Origin: Pseudonocardia broussonetiae | Lineage (GTDB): Bacteria > Actinomycetota > Actinomycetes > Mycobacteriales > Pseudonocardiaceae | Reading direction: 5' to 3' | Assembly: GCF_013155125.1 (NCBI RefSeq) | Contig: NZ_CP053564.1 | Location: 5,835,501-5,899,500 of the forward strand | Length of the DNA: 64,000 bases | In this document: piece by piece, positions 17,173 to 25,266 of the stretch | Position numbering within the stretch: the first letter of the stretch is position 1 | Layout of the letters: the number at the start of each line of letters is the position of its first letter | Made by a program: the position numbers and the translations under genes | The notes under the pieces: model-generated | Told to the model about the DNA's origin: nothing | Databases searched by the model: none | Seen by the model: the letters and a program-made list of their open reading frames with translations, nothing else

Positions 17173-17469
17173 ATGTTGAGCCACGAGGAAGAGCGCCGGC
17201 TGCAGGCGATCGAGCAGCAGATGCGCGACGAGGACCCGGACTTCGTCCGCCGGTTCGGGCGCCGCACCGACACCCTCGCGGCCGCGCTCCACCGCGCCCG
17301 CGCGATCGCCGTCAAGGTCGTCCTCGGGCTCCTCACCGCCCTCGGTGTGCTGATCGGCATCGCCGGGCTGCTCACCGCCTCGCTCGCGCTGTTCTTCACC
17401 GGCTCCGGGCTCGCCGGGGTCTCGGCCTACCAGCTCCGGCGGGTCCGGCGCCGGCGCTGTGGTCGGTGA
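17173..17469 (+). CDS. DUF3040 family membrane protein (copy 1)
   Basis: A 98-residue protein. The N-terminal motif 'LSHEEERRLQAIEQQMRDED' is diagnostic for actinobacterial DUF3040. Two membrane helices follow (about residues 48-85) and then a basic tail. The ATG at 17173 follows GGGAGGGG and directly precedes the conserved motif, so it is preferred over the upstream ATG at 17155. Its 3' end overlaps the 3' end of a convergent small gene. A second DUF3040 protein is at 35073-35375. The function is unknown. Confidence 0.82.
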   Translation: MLSHEEERRLQAIEQQMRDEDPDFVRRFGRRTDTLAAALHRARAIAVKVVLGLLTALGVLIGIAGLLTASLALFFTGSGLAGVSAYQLRRVRRRRCGR

Positions 17470-17620
17470 CGCGGTCGGGGACGCCGTCGGGGACGCCATC
17501 GGGGACGCCGTCGGTGACGAAGGTCGCGCCGGCGCACAGACCCAGCGCACTCTCCAGGCGCTCCATCGCGAGCAGGAACAGCATCACCAGGACCGGGACG
17601 ACGAGAACGGTCAGGACCAC
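17396..17620 (-). CDS. Possible small single-helix membrane protein with DGVP repeats
   Basis: The GTG at 17620 overlaps the stop of the GH15 gene in a coupled junction. The predicted 74-residue product starts with one strong hydrophobic helix, continues with 'AMERLESALG' (seen in small actinobacterial membrane proteins) and then a DGVP-type tandem repeat encoded by 12-bp units at 17462-17521. It overlaps the convergent DUF3040 gene by about 74 bp, which weakens the call. The hydrophobic helix and coupled start favour it. Confidence 0.4.
   Translation of the reverse strand: MVLTVLVVPVLVMLFLLAMERLESALGLCAGATFVTDGVPDGVPDGVPDRVTDHSAGAGPAGAGRPRPRRARSR
17462..17521. repeat. Five tandem 12-bp repeats
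   Basis: Units follow the pattern GTCGGGGACGCC with a few substitutions. The array lies at the overlap of two convergent reading frames and keeps frame in the minus-strand gene, where it encodes DGVP-like units. Confidence 0.8.
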
Positions 17621-19449
17621 GGCGGCCGGGCGCCGTCGAGCATCGCGTCGAGGGTGACCGCTGCGTCGATGAGCGCCAGATGGGTGAACGCCTGGGGGAA
17701 GTTCCCGATCTGCTCGCCGGTCGGCGCGATCTCCTCCGAGTAGAGGCCGAGGTGGTTGGCGTAGGTGAGCATCTTCTCGAAGGCCATCCGCGCCGCGTCC
17801 AGCCGCCCCGCCCGCGCCAGCGCGTCGACCCGGGCGAAGCTGCACAGCGAGAACGTGCCCTCGTCGCCGCGCAGGCCGTCCGGGGACGCCGCCGGGTCGT
17901 ACCGGTACACCAGGCTGTCGGTGACCAGCTCCGCGTCCATCGCGTCCAGGGTGGAGAGCCACATCGGGTCGGTCGGCGACACGAACCCGACCCGCGGCAT
18001 GCGCAGGAGCGCGGCGTCGAGCACCCGGGACCCGTAGTGCTGCACGAACGCTCCGCGCTCGGCGTCGAACCCCTGGTCCATCACCTGCTCGTAGATCCGG
18101 TCGCGCTCGGCCGTCCACCGCTCGAGGGGTGCGGGCCGGCCGTGGGCGGCGGCCAGCCGGATCCCGCGGTCGAGCGCCACCCAGCACATCAGCCGTCCGT
18201 AGGTGAACGAGTGGCGACCGCCGCGGGTCTCCCAGATGCCCTCCTCGGGCTGGTCCCAGTTCTCGGCCACCCAGTCGAGCACGCGGCGCACCGCCATCCA
18301 CCCGCGGTGCGGGAGGACGAGTCCGGCGCGGTCCGCGGCGTGGATGCTGTCGAGGGCCTCGCCGTAGATGTCGAGCTGCAGCTGGTCCGCTGCCCCGTTG
18401 CCGACGTGCACGGGCCGGGAGCCGCGGTGGCCCGACCAGTGCTCCACCACCTCCTCCTCGAGGTCGGAGGACCCGTCCACCCGGTACATGATGTTGAGCG
18501 GACCCCCGGCACCGCCGACCTGCTCACGGATCCGGTCGCCCAGCCAGCTGCCGAAGCGGGCCGCCTCGTCGACGAAGCCGAGCGCCAGCAGCGTGCCCAC
18601 GGAGAACGAGGCGTCGCGCACCCAGGTGTACCGGTAGTCCCAGTTGCGCTCGCCGCCGATCTGCTCGGGCAGGCTCGCCGTCGGTGCGGCCACGAGCCCG
18701 CCGCTGGGGGCGTAGGTCATCAGCTTGAGCGTCATGGCCGACCGGTGGACGATCTCGCGCCAGCGGCCCGTGTAGGTCGAGCGGCCCAGCCAGCGCTGCC
18801 AGAAGCCCACCGTGTCGTCGAACAGGGCGCGGATCTCCGACAGCGGGACCTCCCGTGGGGGCCCGTCACTCGCGGACTCCAGCACGAGACCGCGCAGGTC
18901 ACCCGCCTCCAGCGAGATCCGGGCGCTCAGGTCGCCCTCCTCGACCGCGACCGTCGCGAGCGGGCGGTCGCCGGGCTCGCGCACGATGTGCAGGGTCAGG
19001 GTCAGGGGGTCGGTGCGGAACACCGCGCCGTGCTCCGTCAGCTCGGTCCGGTGCTCGCTGCGCCCGTAGTCGAAGCGCGGTGCCACGTCCACGACGAAGG
19101 TCGTGCGGCCGCGCACGCAGCGCAGCATCCGCACGATCCGGTGCCGCGCGGACGCCGACCCGTCGAGCACGGGCATGAAGTCGACCACCTCCCCCACGCC
19201 GTCGGGCGTGGAGAACCGGGTCACCAGCACGGCCGAGTCCGGGTGGTACATCTGCTCGGCCGACCACGCGCCGCCGTCCGGTCGCACCCGGAAGTGCCCC
19301 CCACGGGCGTCGTCGAGCAGCGCGCCGAACACGCTCGGCGAGTCGAACCGCGGACAGCAGAACCAGTCGATCGAGCCGTCCGTGCTGACCAGCGCGGCCG
19401 TCTGCAGGTCCCCGATGATCCCGTGCTCGGCGATGGCGGCCTCGCTCAT
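17611..19449 (-). CDS. Glycoside hydrolase family 15 protein (glucoamylase/trehalase-like)
   Basis: A 612-residue protein covering the whole family. The N-terminal beta domain begins 'IAEHGIIGDLQTAALVSTDG' and 'GSIDWFCCPRFDSPSVFGALL'. The catalytic (alpha/alpha)6 barrel has 'NWDYRYTWVRDASFSVGTLL', 'HVGNGAADQLQLDIYGEALD' and the terminal 'YSEEIAPTGEQIGNFPQAFT' motif. Actinobacterial members of this form include trehalases as well as glucoamylases, so trehalose or a maltooligosaccharide is the likely substrate. There is no signal peptide, so it is cytoplasmic. An operator lies 60 bp upstream. Confidence 0.9.
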   Translation of the reverse strand: MSEAAIAEHGIIGDLQTAALVSTDGSIDWFCCPRFDSPSVFGALLDDARGGHFRVRPDGGAWSAEQMYHPDSAVLVTRFSTPDGVGEVVDFMPVLDGSASARHRIVRMLRCVRGRTTFVVDVAPRFDYGRSEHRTELTEHGAVFRTDPLTLTLHIVREPGDRPLATVAVEEGDLSARISLEAGDLRGLVLESASDGPPREVPLSEIRALFDDTVGFWQRWLGRSTYTGRWREIVHRSAMTLKLMTYAPSGGLVAAPTASLPEQIGGERNWDYRYTWVRDASFSVGTLLALGFVDEAARFGSWLGDRIREQVGGAGGPLNIMYRVDGSSDLEEEVVEHWSGHRGSRPVHVGNGAADQLQLDIYGEALDSIHAADRAGLVLPHRGWMAVRRVLDWVAENWDQPEEGIWETRGGRHSFTYGRLMCWVALDRGIRLAAAHGRPAPLERWTAERDRIYEQVMDQGFDAERGAFVQHYGSRVLDAALLRMPRVGFVSPTDPMWLSTLDAMDAELVTDSLVYRYDPAASPDGLRGDEGTFSLCSFARVDALARAGRLDAARMAFEKMLTYANHLGLYSEEIAPTGEQIGNFPQAFTHLALIDAAVTLDAMLDGARPPWS

Positions 19450-19509
19450 GCCTGCCCCTCCCGGATGTGGTCGTCGCGCCGACCGTGGCCGACCCGGGAT
19501 CGGCGGGCC

Positions 19510-19526
19510 TCACCCCGAACAGGTGG
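19510..19526. promoter_or_regulatory. Inverted-repeat operator, island regulon (weaker copy)
   Basis: TCACCC-CGAAC-AGGTGG, with two mismatches on the right. It lies between divergent genes, 60 bp from the GH15 start and 71 bp from the membrane protein at 19598. Confidence 0.5.
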
Positions 19527-19597
19527 TTGCAACGCGGGGCGCACCGCGGACCGTGCGTCAGGTGGTACCGGAACCGAGCGGGCGGGGCCCAGGGGCG

Positions 19598-20167
19598 GTG
19601 AGCGGCCGACAGGACGCCACCGGCCCGGGGGCACCTGCCGCGCGCCCGCCCCGGGGTCGTCGCGCCACCGCGCTGCTGCGCTGGCGACGCCGGGGGTGGG
19701 CCGACGACCGGGAGCTGGCGCACGCGATCCACGGGACGGTGGTCGGCGCCGCGGCCATGGGCGCGGCCAGCCTGCACGGCTCGCTGGGCCAGGTGGTGAC
19801 GACCGTGCTGGTGACGATCGTCGTGTACTGGGCCGCCGAGCGGTACGCGCGCCTGCTGGCTGCCGCGGTGCAGGAGCCCCGAGGCGGGGGACGCGTGCGG
19901 GCGGCGCTGGTCGTGCTGCGGCACGGCTGGCCGATGGTGGAGGCGGCCTACACCCCGCTCGTGGTGCTGGTCGTGGTCGTCGCCGCCACCCGGGACCTGC
20001 GGACGGGTGTGCTCACCGCGCTGGGGGTGGCCACGCTGGAGCTCGGAACGCTGGGGTACGTCGCGGCCCGCCGGGCCGGCACCGACCGTGCGGCAGCGCT
20101 GGGCTGGGCGGCGCTGAGCGCCGGCTTCGGCGGTGTGGTCATCGCGTTGAAGCTCGCCCTGCACTGA
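19598..20167 (+). CDS. Polytopic membrane protein of unknown function
   Basis: A 189-residue protein with a GTG start. A basic Arg/Pro-rich N-terminus of about 45 residues is followed by four to five membrane helices, with charged loops such as 'AAERYARLLAAAVQEPRGGG'. No catalytic motif is visible and no family name can be given with certainty. It diverges from the GH15 gene across one operator. Confidence 0.75.
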   Translation: MSGRQDATGPGAPAARPPRGRRATALLRWRRRGWADDRELAHAIHGTVVGAAAMGAASLHGSLGQVVTTVLVTIVVYWAAERYARLLAAAVQEPRGGGRVRAALVVLRHGWPMVEAAYTPLVVLVVVVAATRDLRTGVLTALGVATLELGTLGYVAARRAGTDRAAALGWAALSAGFGGVVIALKLALH

Positions 20168-20236
20168 CGCGCCGCCCCACCGACCGCAGCTGCAGGCACC
20201 GGCGCTCGCGGCGCACCGGAGTGGTCCCGGTCCCGT

Positions 20237-20253
20237 TCATCCGTCCCGGGTGA
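20237..20253. promoter_or_regulatory. Inverted-repeat operator, island regulon
   Basis: TCATCC-GTCCC-GGGTGA, extended by GT and AC on the flanks. It ends 78 bp before the HdeD-like gene. Confidence 0.65.
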
Positions 20254-20331
20254 ACCCGAGGCCGCCGCACCTCATGAGGATGACGGGGGCCCTGCGCCGG
20301 AGCGCTCGGGCCGAACCGCTCGGAGGATGCG

Positions 20332-21039
20332 ATGTCGGAGAACGGGATGCAGCGCCACGAGGTGCAGCACGACGAGGTGCAGCGCGACGTCGGGGACGTG
20401 GTCACCGACCTCGGTGGGTCCCGCTGGTGGTGGATCGCCTACGGCGCCCTGAGCATCGCGGCGGGTCTGGCGGCGCTCGTGTGGCCGGGCATCACCGTGG
20501 AGGTCCTCGCCATCGTCCTCGGGGTGCAGCTGCTCGTCCTCGGGGTCATGCGGATCGTCGGTTCCCTCACCACGTCGAGCGGCGTCGGCGCCACCGTCCT
20601 CGGCGTGCTCGTCGGCTTCCTCGCGTTCGTCGTCGGGCTGGTCTGCCTGCGCGCACCCGACAGGACGATCGTCGTGCTCACCCTCCTGCTCGGGGCGTTC
20701 TGGCTGTGCCACGGCCTGGCCGACCTCCTCCGGGCCGTCACGGGCCACGGCGGTTCCGGGCGCATCCTCACGGTCGTCAGCGGAGTGGTCGGGGTGGTCG
20801 GGGGCGTCGTCGTGCTGTCCTCGCCCGGCGCGACCGCCGTGGCCCTCGCCTGGATCCTCGGGGTGTTCCTCGTGGTCCAGGGGGCCGTCGTGGTCGTCGC
20901 GGCGTCGTCCTCCGACCGGGGCCCCGACTCCCCTGCTCCCCGGCAGCGGGCCGGTCGCCGTGATCCTGCGCCGACCGACGATCCTGCGCTCACCGACGAT
21001 CCTGCGCTGACCGACCCGGTCCGGCGTCCGGCCGGCTGA
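20332..21039 (+). CDS. HdeD-family (DUF308) membrane protein
   Basis: A 235-residue protein. After a charged N-terminus of about 30 residues, six hydrophobic helices come in pairs, with 'GALSIAAGLAALVWPGITV' as the typical first repeat of the acid-resistance HdeD/DUF308 family. The C-terminal tail is hydrophilic and contains three in-frame copies of a six-residue unit (DPALTD type) from 18-bp repeats at 20962-21015. HdeD proteins protect against acid in enterobacteria; in actinobacteria the role is untested. An operator is 78 bp upstream. Confidence 0.85.
   Translation: MSENGMQRHEVQHDEVQRDVGDVVTDLGGSRWWWIAYGALSIAAGLAALVWPGITVEVLAIVLGVQLLVLGVMRIVGSLTTSSGVGATVLGVLVGFLAFVVGLVCLRAPDRTIVVLTLLLGAFWLCHGLADLLRAVTGHGGSGRILTVVSGVVGVVGGVVVLSSPGATAVALAWILGVFLVVQGAVVVVAASSSDRGPDSPAPRQRAGRRDPAPTDDPALTDDPALTDPVRRPAG
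20962..21015. repeat. Three tandem 18-bp repeats in the hdeD-like gene
   Basis: The unit pattern is GATCCTGCGCTSACCGAC with one substitution-rich copy. It is in frame and encodes DPxxTD three times in the disordered tail. Confidence 0.85.
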
Positions 21040-21059
21040 CCCGGCTGCCGGACGCGTCC

Positions 21060-21299
21060 CTACGTCCCCCCTCCCTCGGGCAGCCGGCGGCCTCCCTCGG
21101 GCAGCCGGCGCAGGGACACGATCTCCAGCCCCATCGCGCTGCACAGCGCCAGCAGCTCGGGCAGATCGGCCATCTCGTCGATCTGCCCGAAGACGATGGT
21201 CTGCGGTGGGACCGTCACGACGCCGAGGTCGTGGAAGGCGCCCCGTCCGCGATCGGACAGGGTGCCGTTGACCCGGAGCTCGTACCACGTCGTGCTCAT
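21060..21299 (-). CDS. Small conserved protein, 'RVNG-L/F-PPQT' family (copy 1)
   Basis: A 79-residue soluble protein starting 'MSTTWYELRVNGTLSDRGRG'. It shares the pattern Y-E-L/F-R-V-N/D-G, a central 'PPQT' and a C-terminal 'G-L/I-E/T-I/V-V-S' with the protein at 24275-24478, so the two are paralogues. The predicted fold is a small alpha/beta domain. The C-terminus is extended by a 21-bp duplication (21070-21111) giving 'RRLPEGG' twice. It lies downstream of the DUF2252 gene, perhaps in the same transcript. The function is unknown. Confidence 0.7.
   Translation of the reverse strand: MSTTWYELRVNGTLSDRGRGAFHDLGVVTVPPQTIVFGQIDEMADLPELLALCSAMGLEIVSLRRLPEGGRRLPEGGGT
21070..21111. repeat. Two tandem 21-bp repeats
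   Basis: The pair is identical except at the last base. It is in frame and lies at the 3' end of the small conserved gene. Confidence 0.85.
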
Positions 21300-21343
21300 C
21301 GTCTCCGCCTCCTCCCGACGCCGGAGCCCTGACCCGCCCATCG

Positions 21344-22771
21344 CTAGAGACCCGACTCCGCCGTGACCCGACCGTCCGCGACGGCGGCGAGCAGGTCGAG
21401 ATGATCGTCCTCGTTCTGGTCGGCGTACGCCCGGGCGAACTTCCCGACGGCGTGGTCGAACGCCGGGCCGGAGCCGAGGTACGCCGCGATCGCGATGCGG
21501 TCGCCGGAGCGGGAGTGCGCCCTGGCCAGCGTCCAGCCGCACAGCTCGCCGTACATCCGCATACCGTCGGGCACCATCGTGCCGAGGTCGGCGGACCCCT
21601 TCCAGTCGCGAAGCTGGCGCAGGTAGAAGTCGCGCGTCCGGCCGTCGAAGCCCTGCACCCGCACCCAGCCGAGGAAGATGTCGCTCGCCGCCTGCATCAA
21701 CCGCTGACCGACGACGACCCTCTCGCCGGAGTTCTCGTGGCGACCCGGCCCCACGAACTCCTCGAGCACAGACGGCCCCGCCTCCTTGGCCTGGAGGAAG
21801 AGCGGGTCGCGCGGACCGTCCCCGAGCAGCAGCAGCATGTACGAGCGGGTTCCCACACTGCCCACGCCCACGACCTTGCGGGCGACGTCCACGAGCCGGT
21901 ACTGGTCGAGCAGCGCCCGCCGCTCCGGCGGCAGGCTCGTCCGGTAGGACTCCAGGACCTCGATCAACCCCTGCTCGAGGTCGGTGTCCTCCCCGACCAG
22001 GTCGCGCAGGGGCACGACCAACGGCGGCTCGGCCGCGATCCGCGGGCTGCCGTCGTGCACGGCGGCGAACCGGTCGAGCGCTCCGAGGTTGTCCTTGGTG
22101 TAGGCCTTGGAGATGGTGCGGGCGAGCGCCTTGCGGCGGTGACCCCCGAGCTGCGACGCGAGTCGCGTCTGCAGCGCCTCCGCCTCGGCGACGGCGTACC
22201 ACACCTGCAGGGCGGGTCGGTCGGCGAACTCGCGGACGGCGCGGCGGTAGGACGCCACCGCGGACACGACGATGTCCTGGCGCTCGGCAGCGGGGTAGCC
22301 GTTGTCGCGTCCGGCGATCTCCAGACTCGCCGCCAGCCGCTTGACGTCCCACTCCCAGGGACCGGGCTGGGTCTCGTCGAAGTCGTTGATGTCGAAGACC
22401 AGACGCCGCTCCGGGGACGCGAACAGGCCGAAGTTCGCCACGTGGGCGTCACCGCACGCCTGGACCACCAGGCCGGTGCTCGGCGTGTCCGCGAGGTCGG
22501 CCGCCATCGGCAGCGCGGCGCCGCGGAAGTAGGTGAACGGCGAGACGGCCATGCGGCCGTAGCGGATCGCCAGCAGCTCGGGGACGCGTGCGGCTTCCTG
22601 CCTCTGCAGCAGGCTCAGCGCGGTGGGCCGGCCGGGCATGCGCACGCACTCCGCATGAGCGGAACGAGGTACCACGCGGCGTGCCGCCCTCCCCCGCGCG
22701 GAGCGCTGCTCGCGGGTCTGGGGCGGAGGCGACTCGGCTGTGCGCGCCGGCCTGCTCTGGACATCGGTCAT
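21344..22771 (-). CDS. DUF2252 family protein
   Basis: A 475-residue, full-length DUF2252 protein. It has 'FTYFRGAALPM', 'ACGDAHVANFG', 'VFDINDFDETQPGPWEWDVK' and a later 'GVGSVGTRSYMLLLLGD'. These motifs resemble aminoglycoside-phosphotransferase/kinase-fold catalytic loops (GDxHxxN, then DxxD), so it may be an atypical kinase, but no substrate is established. The ATG start is 40 bp after the Nudix gene, implying an operon of Nudix, DUF2252 and perhaps the 79-residue protein. Confidence 0.9.
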   Translation of the reverse strand: MTDVQSRPARTAESPPPQTREQRSARGRAARRVVPRSAHAECVRMPGRPTALSLLQRQEAARVPELLAIRYGRMAVSPFTYFRGAALPMAADLADTPSTGLVVQACGDAHVANFGLFASPERRLVFDINDFDETQPGPWEWDVKRLAASLEIAGRDNGYPAAERQDIVVSAVASYRRAVREFADRPALQVWYAVAEAEALQTRLASQLGGHRRKALARTISKAYTKDNLGALDRFAAVHDGSPRIAAEPPLVVPLRDLVGEDTDLEQGLIEVLESYRTSLPPERRALLDQYRLVDVARKVVGVGSVGTRSYMLLLLGDGPRDPLFLQAKEAGPSVLEEFVGPGRHENSGERVVVGQRLMQAASDIFLGWVRVQGFDGRTRDFYLRQLRDWKGSADLGTMVPDGMRMYGELCGWTLARAHSRSGDRIAIAAYLGSGPAFDHAVGKFARAYADQNEDDHLDLLAAVADGRVTAESGL

Positions 22772-22811
22772 CGTCGGACTCCTCGCGCTCGGCACGGCAC
22801 AACGGACTCGT

Positions 22812-23342
22812 TCAGTCGAGATGGGTATCGCGTCCACCGGACAGGACCCACGGGATCCACAGACCTGCCCCGGGTTCGGTCCGGAGGGTCCCGACCACCG
22901 CGGGGTCGAACCAGGCCGCCTCGATCGTCTCGACCAGATCGGGGACGGGGACGCCGCGCACCGCCCGGGCTCGCAGGCACACGACGAACTGCTGGCGCAC
23001 CTCGGTCCCGGACGGGTCCACCACGACGTGCCCCGGGTCGGTGAACAGTCCGGCCACGCCGGTGATGCGGACGAGCACCCCGGACTCCTCCACGGTCTCG
23101 CGGACCCCCGCCTCCCGCATGCTCTCGCCGACGTCGACGCGGCCGCCCGGCAGCTCCCACGCACCGCTGTCGGCCCGGCGCACCAGGAGCAGCCGCCCCC
23201 GGTCGTCCCGGGCCGCGACGAAGACCGACGGCACGACCGCGGTCGCCTTCGGAGCCGCGACGTCGTGGATGTAGACCCGGCGCACCGGCCCAGCGCCCAC
23301 CGCGGTCCCGGGCCCCACCGTCGTCGCCTGTGTGTCGGTCAT
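22812..23342 (-). CDS. Nudix hydrolase (full length)
   Basis: A 176-residue protein with a perfect Nudix box, 'GGRVDVGESMREAGVRETVE' continuing into ESG, matching GX5EX7REUXEEXGU. The residues before it ('LLLVRRADSGAWELP') are typical of MutT-like enzymes hydrolysing nucleoside diphosphate derivatives. The N-terminus has an extra stretch of about 35 residues. It heads the leftward operon with DUF2252 and has an operator 34 bp upstream. A shortened relative is at 40116-40454. Confidence 0.88.
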   Translation of the reverse strand: MTDTQATTVGPGTAVGAGPVRRVYIHDVAAPKATAVVPSVFVAARDDRGRLLLVRRADSGAWELPGGRVDVGESMREAGVRETVEESGVLVRITGVAGLFTDPGHVVVDPSGTEVRQQFVVCLRARAVRGVPVPDLVETIEAAWFDPAVVGTLRTEPGAGLWIPWVLSGGRDTHLD

Positions 23343-23376
23343 GGCGCGATGGTCGTGACCCGACCGGTCGACGGCA

Positions 23377-23393
23377 TCCTCCGAGCGGGGTGA
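23377..23393. promoter_or_regulatory. Inverted-repeat operator, island regulon
   Basis: TCCTCC-GAGCG-GGGTGA. It lies 34 bp before the Nudix-DUF2252 operon. Confidence 0.5.
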
Positions 23394-23470
23394 ACAGTGG
23401 ACCCGACATCGCCCGGACCCGGGTACGCGGCCCCGTGCCGGCCGCGCGGACGGCGCGCCGGACGAGCGGC

Positions 23471-23487
23471 TCGCCCTCCGCGGGTGA
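23471..23487. promoter_or_regulatory. Inverted-repeat operator, island regulon
   Basis: TCGCCC-TCCGC-GGGTGA. It ends 92 bp before the second PLDc_N/SHOCT gene. Confidence 0.6.
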
Positions 23488-23579
23488 TGCCGGTCGCGTG
23501 CCGACGTACCAGCGTGTGACCCATCAGCGGCAGCCTCGCGGCCCTTGCGGTGCGACGGCTCGATGAAGGAGTAGTTCGC

Positions 23580-24023
23580 ATGTCGTTCTGGGACCTGGTT
23601 CTGACGATGTTCTGGTTCATGCTGCTGTTCGCGTGGATCGGCCTGCTCATCTCGATCTTCGGCGACATCATGCGGGACCACCGCATGTCGGGGTGGGCGA
23701 AGGCGGGATGGACCCTGTTCCTCCTCCTCATCCCGTGGCTCGGCGCGCTCGTCTACCTCATCGTCCGCGGACGCTCGATGAACGAGCGGGCGGCGGCCCG
23801 GGAGAGCCAGCAGCGTGAGGCGTTCGACCACTACGTCCGGGAGACGGCACGGACCCCTGCGCCGAGCACGGCCGAGGAGATCGGGAAGCTCGCCGACCTC
23901 CGCGACCGCGGCACCCTCACGACGGAGGAGTTCGCACAGGCCAAGGCCAAGGCGCTGGGAGCGGGCCCCGCACCGGCGCGGGCCAGCAGGCACGAGCAGC
24001 AGGCGGTCCCTGCCGGGACCTGA
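23580..24023 (+). CDS. PLDc_N/SHOCT membrane protein (copy 2)
   Basis: A 147-residue protein starting 'MSFWDLVLTMFWFMLLFAWI'. Two membrane helices and 'GWTLFLLLIPWLGALVYLIV' match PLDc_N, and the SHOCT motif 'LADLRDRGTLTTEEFAQAKA' follows. It has the same layout as 14650-15054 but only moderate identity, so the duplication is old. AAGGAG precedes the ATG. The role is unknown; SHOCT may assemble membrane-associated oligomers. Confidence 0.87.
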   Translation: MSFWDLVLTMFWFMLLFAWIGLLISIFGDIMRDHRMSGWAKAGWTLFLLLIPWLGALVYLIVRGRSMNERAAARESQQREAFDHYVRETARTPAPSTAEEIGKLADLRDRGTLTTEEFAQAKAKALGAGPAPARASRHEQQAVPAGT

Positions 24024-24274
24024 CCGGGTCGGGCAAGCAGCAGCCCGGCGGTCGGATGCGGTGGGCGGGTGGTCACGGACCTCCCGCCCGCCGCCGACGC
24101 GCGTGCGCCGTCGCAGGCGTGACCGCTCCCGCCCCGACCGGGCGGTCCCCGGTGGGTCGCGCAGCGTGGGCCGCCGCCTCCTCCCGGGTGCGCCGTGCGC
24201 GGCCGGCGCGCCGCGGGCCGGGCAACAAGCCACCGGCCCGCGGCGCCGGCCGCGCCAGGACGTCGACGCCTGGC

Positions 24275-24478
24275 TCAGGGGACCGGGAGCACGGACACCA
24301 CGGTGATGCCCAGCGCCCGGAACTGCGCGATGATGCCGTGGAGGTGCGACTCGTCCAGCACCTCGCCGTCGAGGACGGTCTGCGGCGGAGCCTCGGTGAC
24401 ACGCATGTCGACGAACGCCGCACGCGCCTCGTCCGTCAGGCGGCCGTCCACCCGGAACTCGTACCGCATGGTCACCAT
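24275..24478 (-). CDS. Small conserved protein, 'RVNG-L/F-PPQT' family (copy 2)
   Basis: A 67-residue paralogue of the protein at 21060-21299: 'MRYEFRVDGRLTDEARAAF' and 'APPQTVLDGEV' align with 'YELRVNGTLSDRGRGAF' and 'VPPQTIVFGQI'. It begins ATG with a second ATG three codons in. There is no membrane segment and no known activity. An operator lies 81 bp upstream. Confidence 0.7.
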   Translation of the reverse strand: MVTMRYEFRVDGRLTDEARAAFVDMRVTEAPPQTVLDGEVLDESHLHGIIAQFRALGITVVSVLPVP

Positions 24479-24786
24479 TCCGCCTCATCCCGGGTCAGCG
24501 CCCGAGTCCGGAGCCCCGGACCTCGACGACCACAGTGCGCCCGTGCGTGCCGTCGGGCATCGCCCGGGTCGGGTGAGCGTGACGTGCGGCAGCACCGTCG
24601 CGACCGGGTCGAGCGCGTCGTCGGCGAACCGGGCGCGCACCAGCTGGTCGGCCGGAGCGAGCGCGATGGTCGGATGGACGCCTGGATGAACGGCGCGAGG
24701 TCCAGGTACCCGGCCCCGCCCCGCACAGGTCCGCCGTCCGCGCCGCGCAGTGTCGAGACCGCTCCCGCCGCCCGTGGGCGCCGGCC
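24479..24786 (-). other. Gene-free 308 bp; possible frameshifted coding remnant
   Basis: No intact gene is supported. On the minus strand, one frame reads 'GAGYLDLAPFIQASI' and, after a shift near 24680, another reads 'TIALAPADQLVRARFADDA'. Together they look like the C-terminal end of a decayed protein of unknown family. The stretch also contains an operator copy at 24560-24576. Confidence 0.3.
24560..24576. promoter_or_regulatory. Inverted-repeat operator, island regulon
   Basis: TCGCCC-GGGTC-GGGTGA. It lies 81 bp before the small conserved gene at 24275-24478. Confidence 0.55.
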
Positions 24787-25266
24787 TCACCTGCTCCTGG
24801 TGAGACCGGTCGTCCCGGTGCGCGCACCGTGCCAGTCGTAGACGACCGCCGAGCGGACCACCGCGTCCTGGAGCGACCGGCGTTCCCGGCTGACCGCGGA
24901 CCACAGGAGCCCCAGCGGGAAGACCACGCACAGCACCGCGCGCACGAGCGCGCGCCCCCAGCCCAGCTGTCCGCGCGAGGACGACAGCACGCGCAGACCG
25001 AGCACGGCCGCCCCACCGGTCCGCCCCGTCGTCGCCCATCCGACCGTGAGGTACCCGACGGCGAGCAGCGCCCCGAGCAGGATCGACAGCTCCGGAGGCG
25101 GGGTGGGCCAGCGGAACGACAGCGGCGCCACCAGGAACCCCGCGGCGGCGACGCCGAGGAAGGCGGCGGTCAGCAGCAGCAGGACGGCCAGCAGGTCGAG
25201 CACCGCGGCCAGCAGCCGGGTCACCGCACCCGCCGCGCTCCCGTCGGGCGGTGCCGCCGCACTCAC
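24787..25266 (-). CDS. RDD family membrane protein
   Basis: A 159-residue protein with the RDD layout: an N-terminal helix containing 'RLLAAVLDLLAVLLL', a second helix pair, then 'TGGAAVLGLRVLSS' and a last hydrophobic helix before 'RERRSLQDAVVRSAVVYD'. The canonical R-D-D pattern is partly kept (R17, D24 and the late D). RDD proteins are often small transporters or antiporter-like. Its start overlaps the stop of the repeat protein by 4 bp, so the two are translationally coupled and probably interact. Confidence 0.75.
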   Translation of the reverse strand: MSAAAPPDGSAAGAVTRLLAAVLDLLAVLLLLTAAFLGVAAAGFLVAPLSFRWPTPPPELSILLGALLAVGYLTVGWATTGRTGGAAVLGLRVLSSSRGQLGWGRALVRAVLCVVFPLGLLWSAVSRERRSLQDAVVRSAVVYDWHGARTGTTGLTRSR

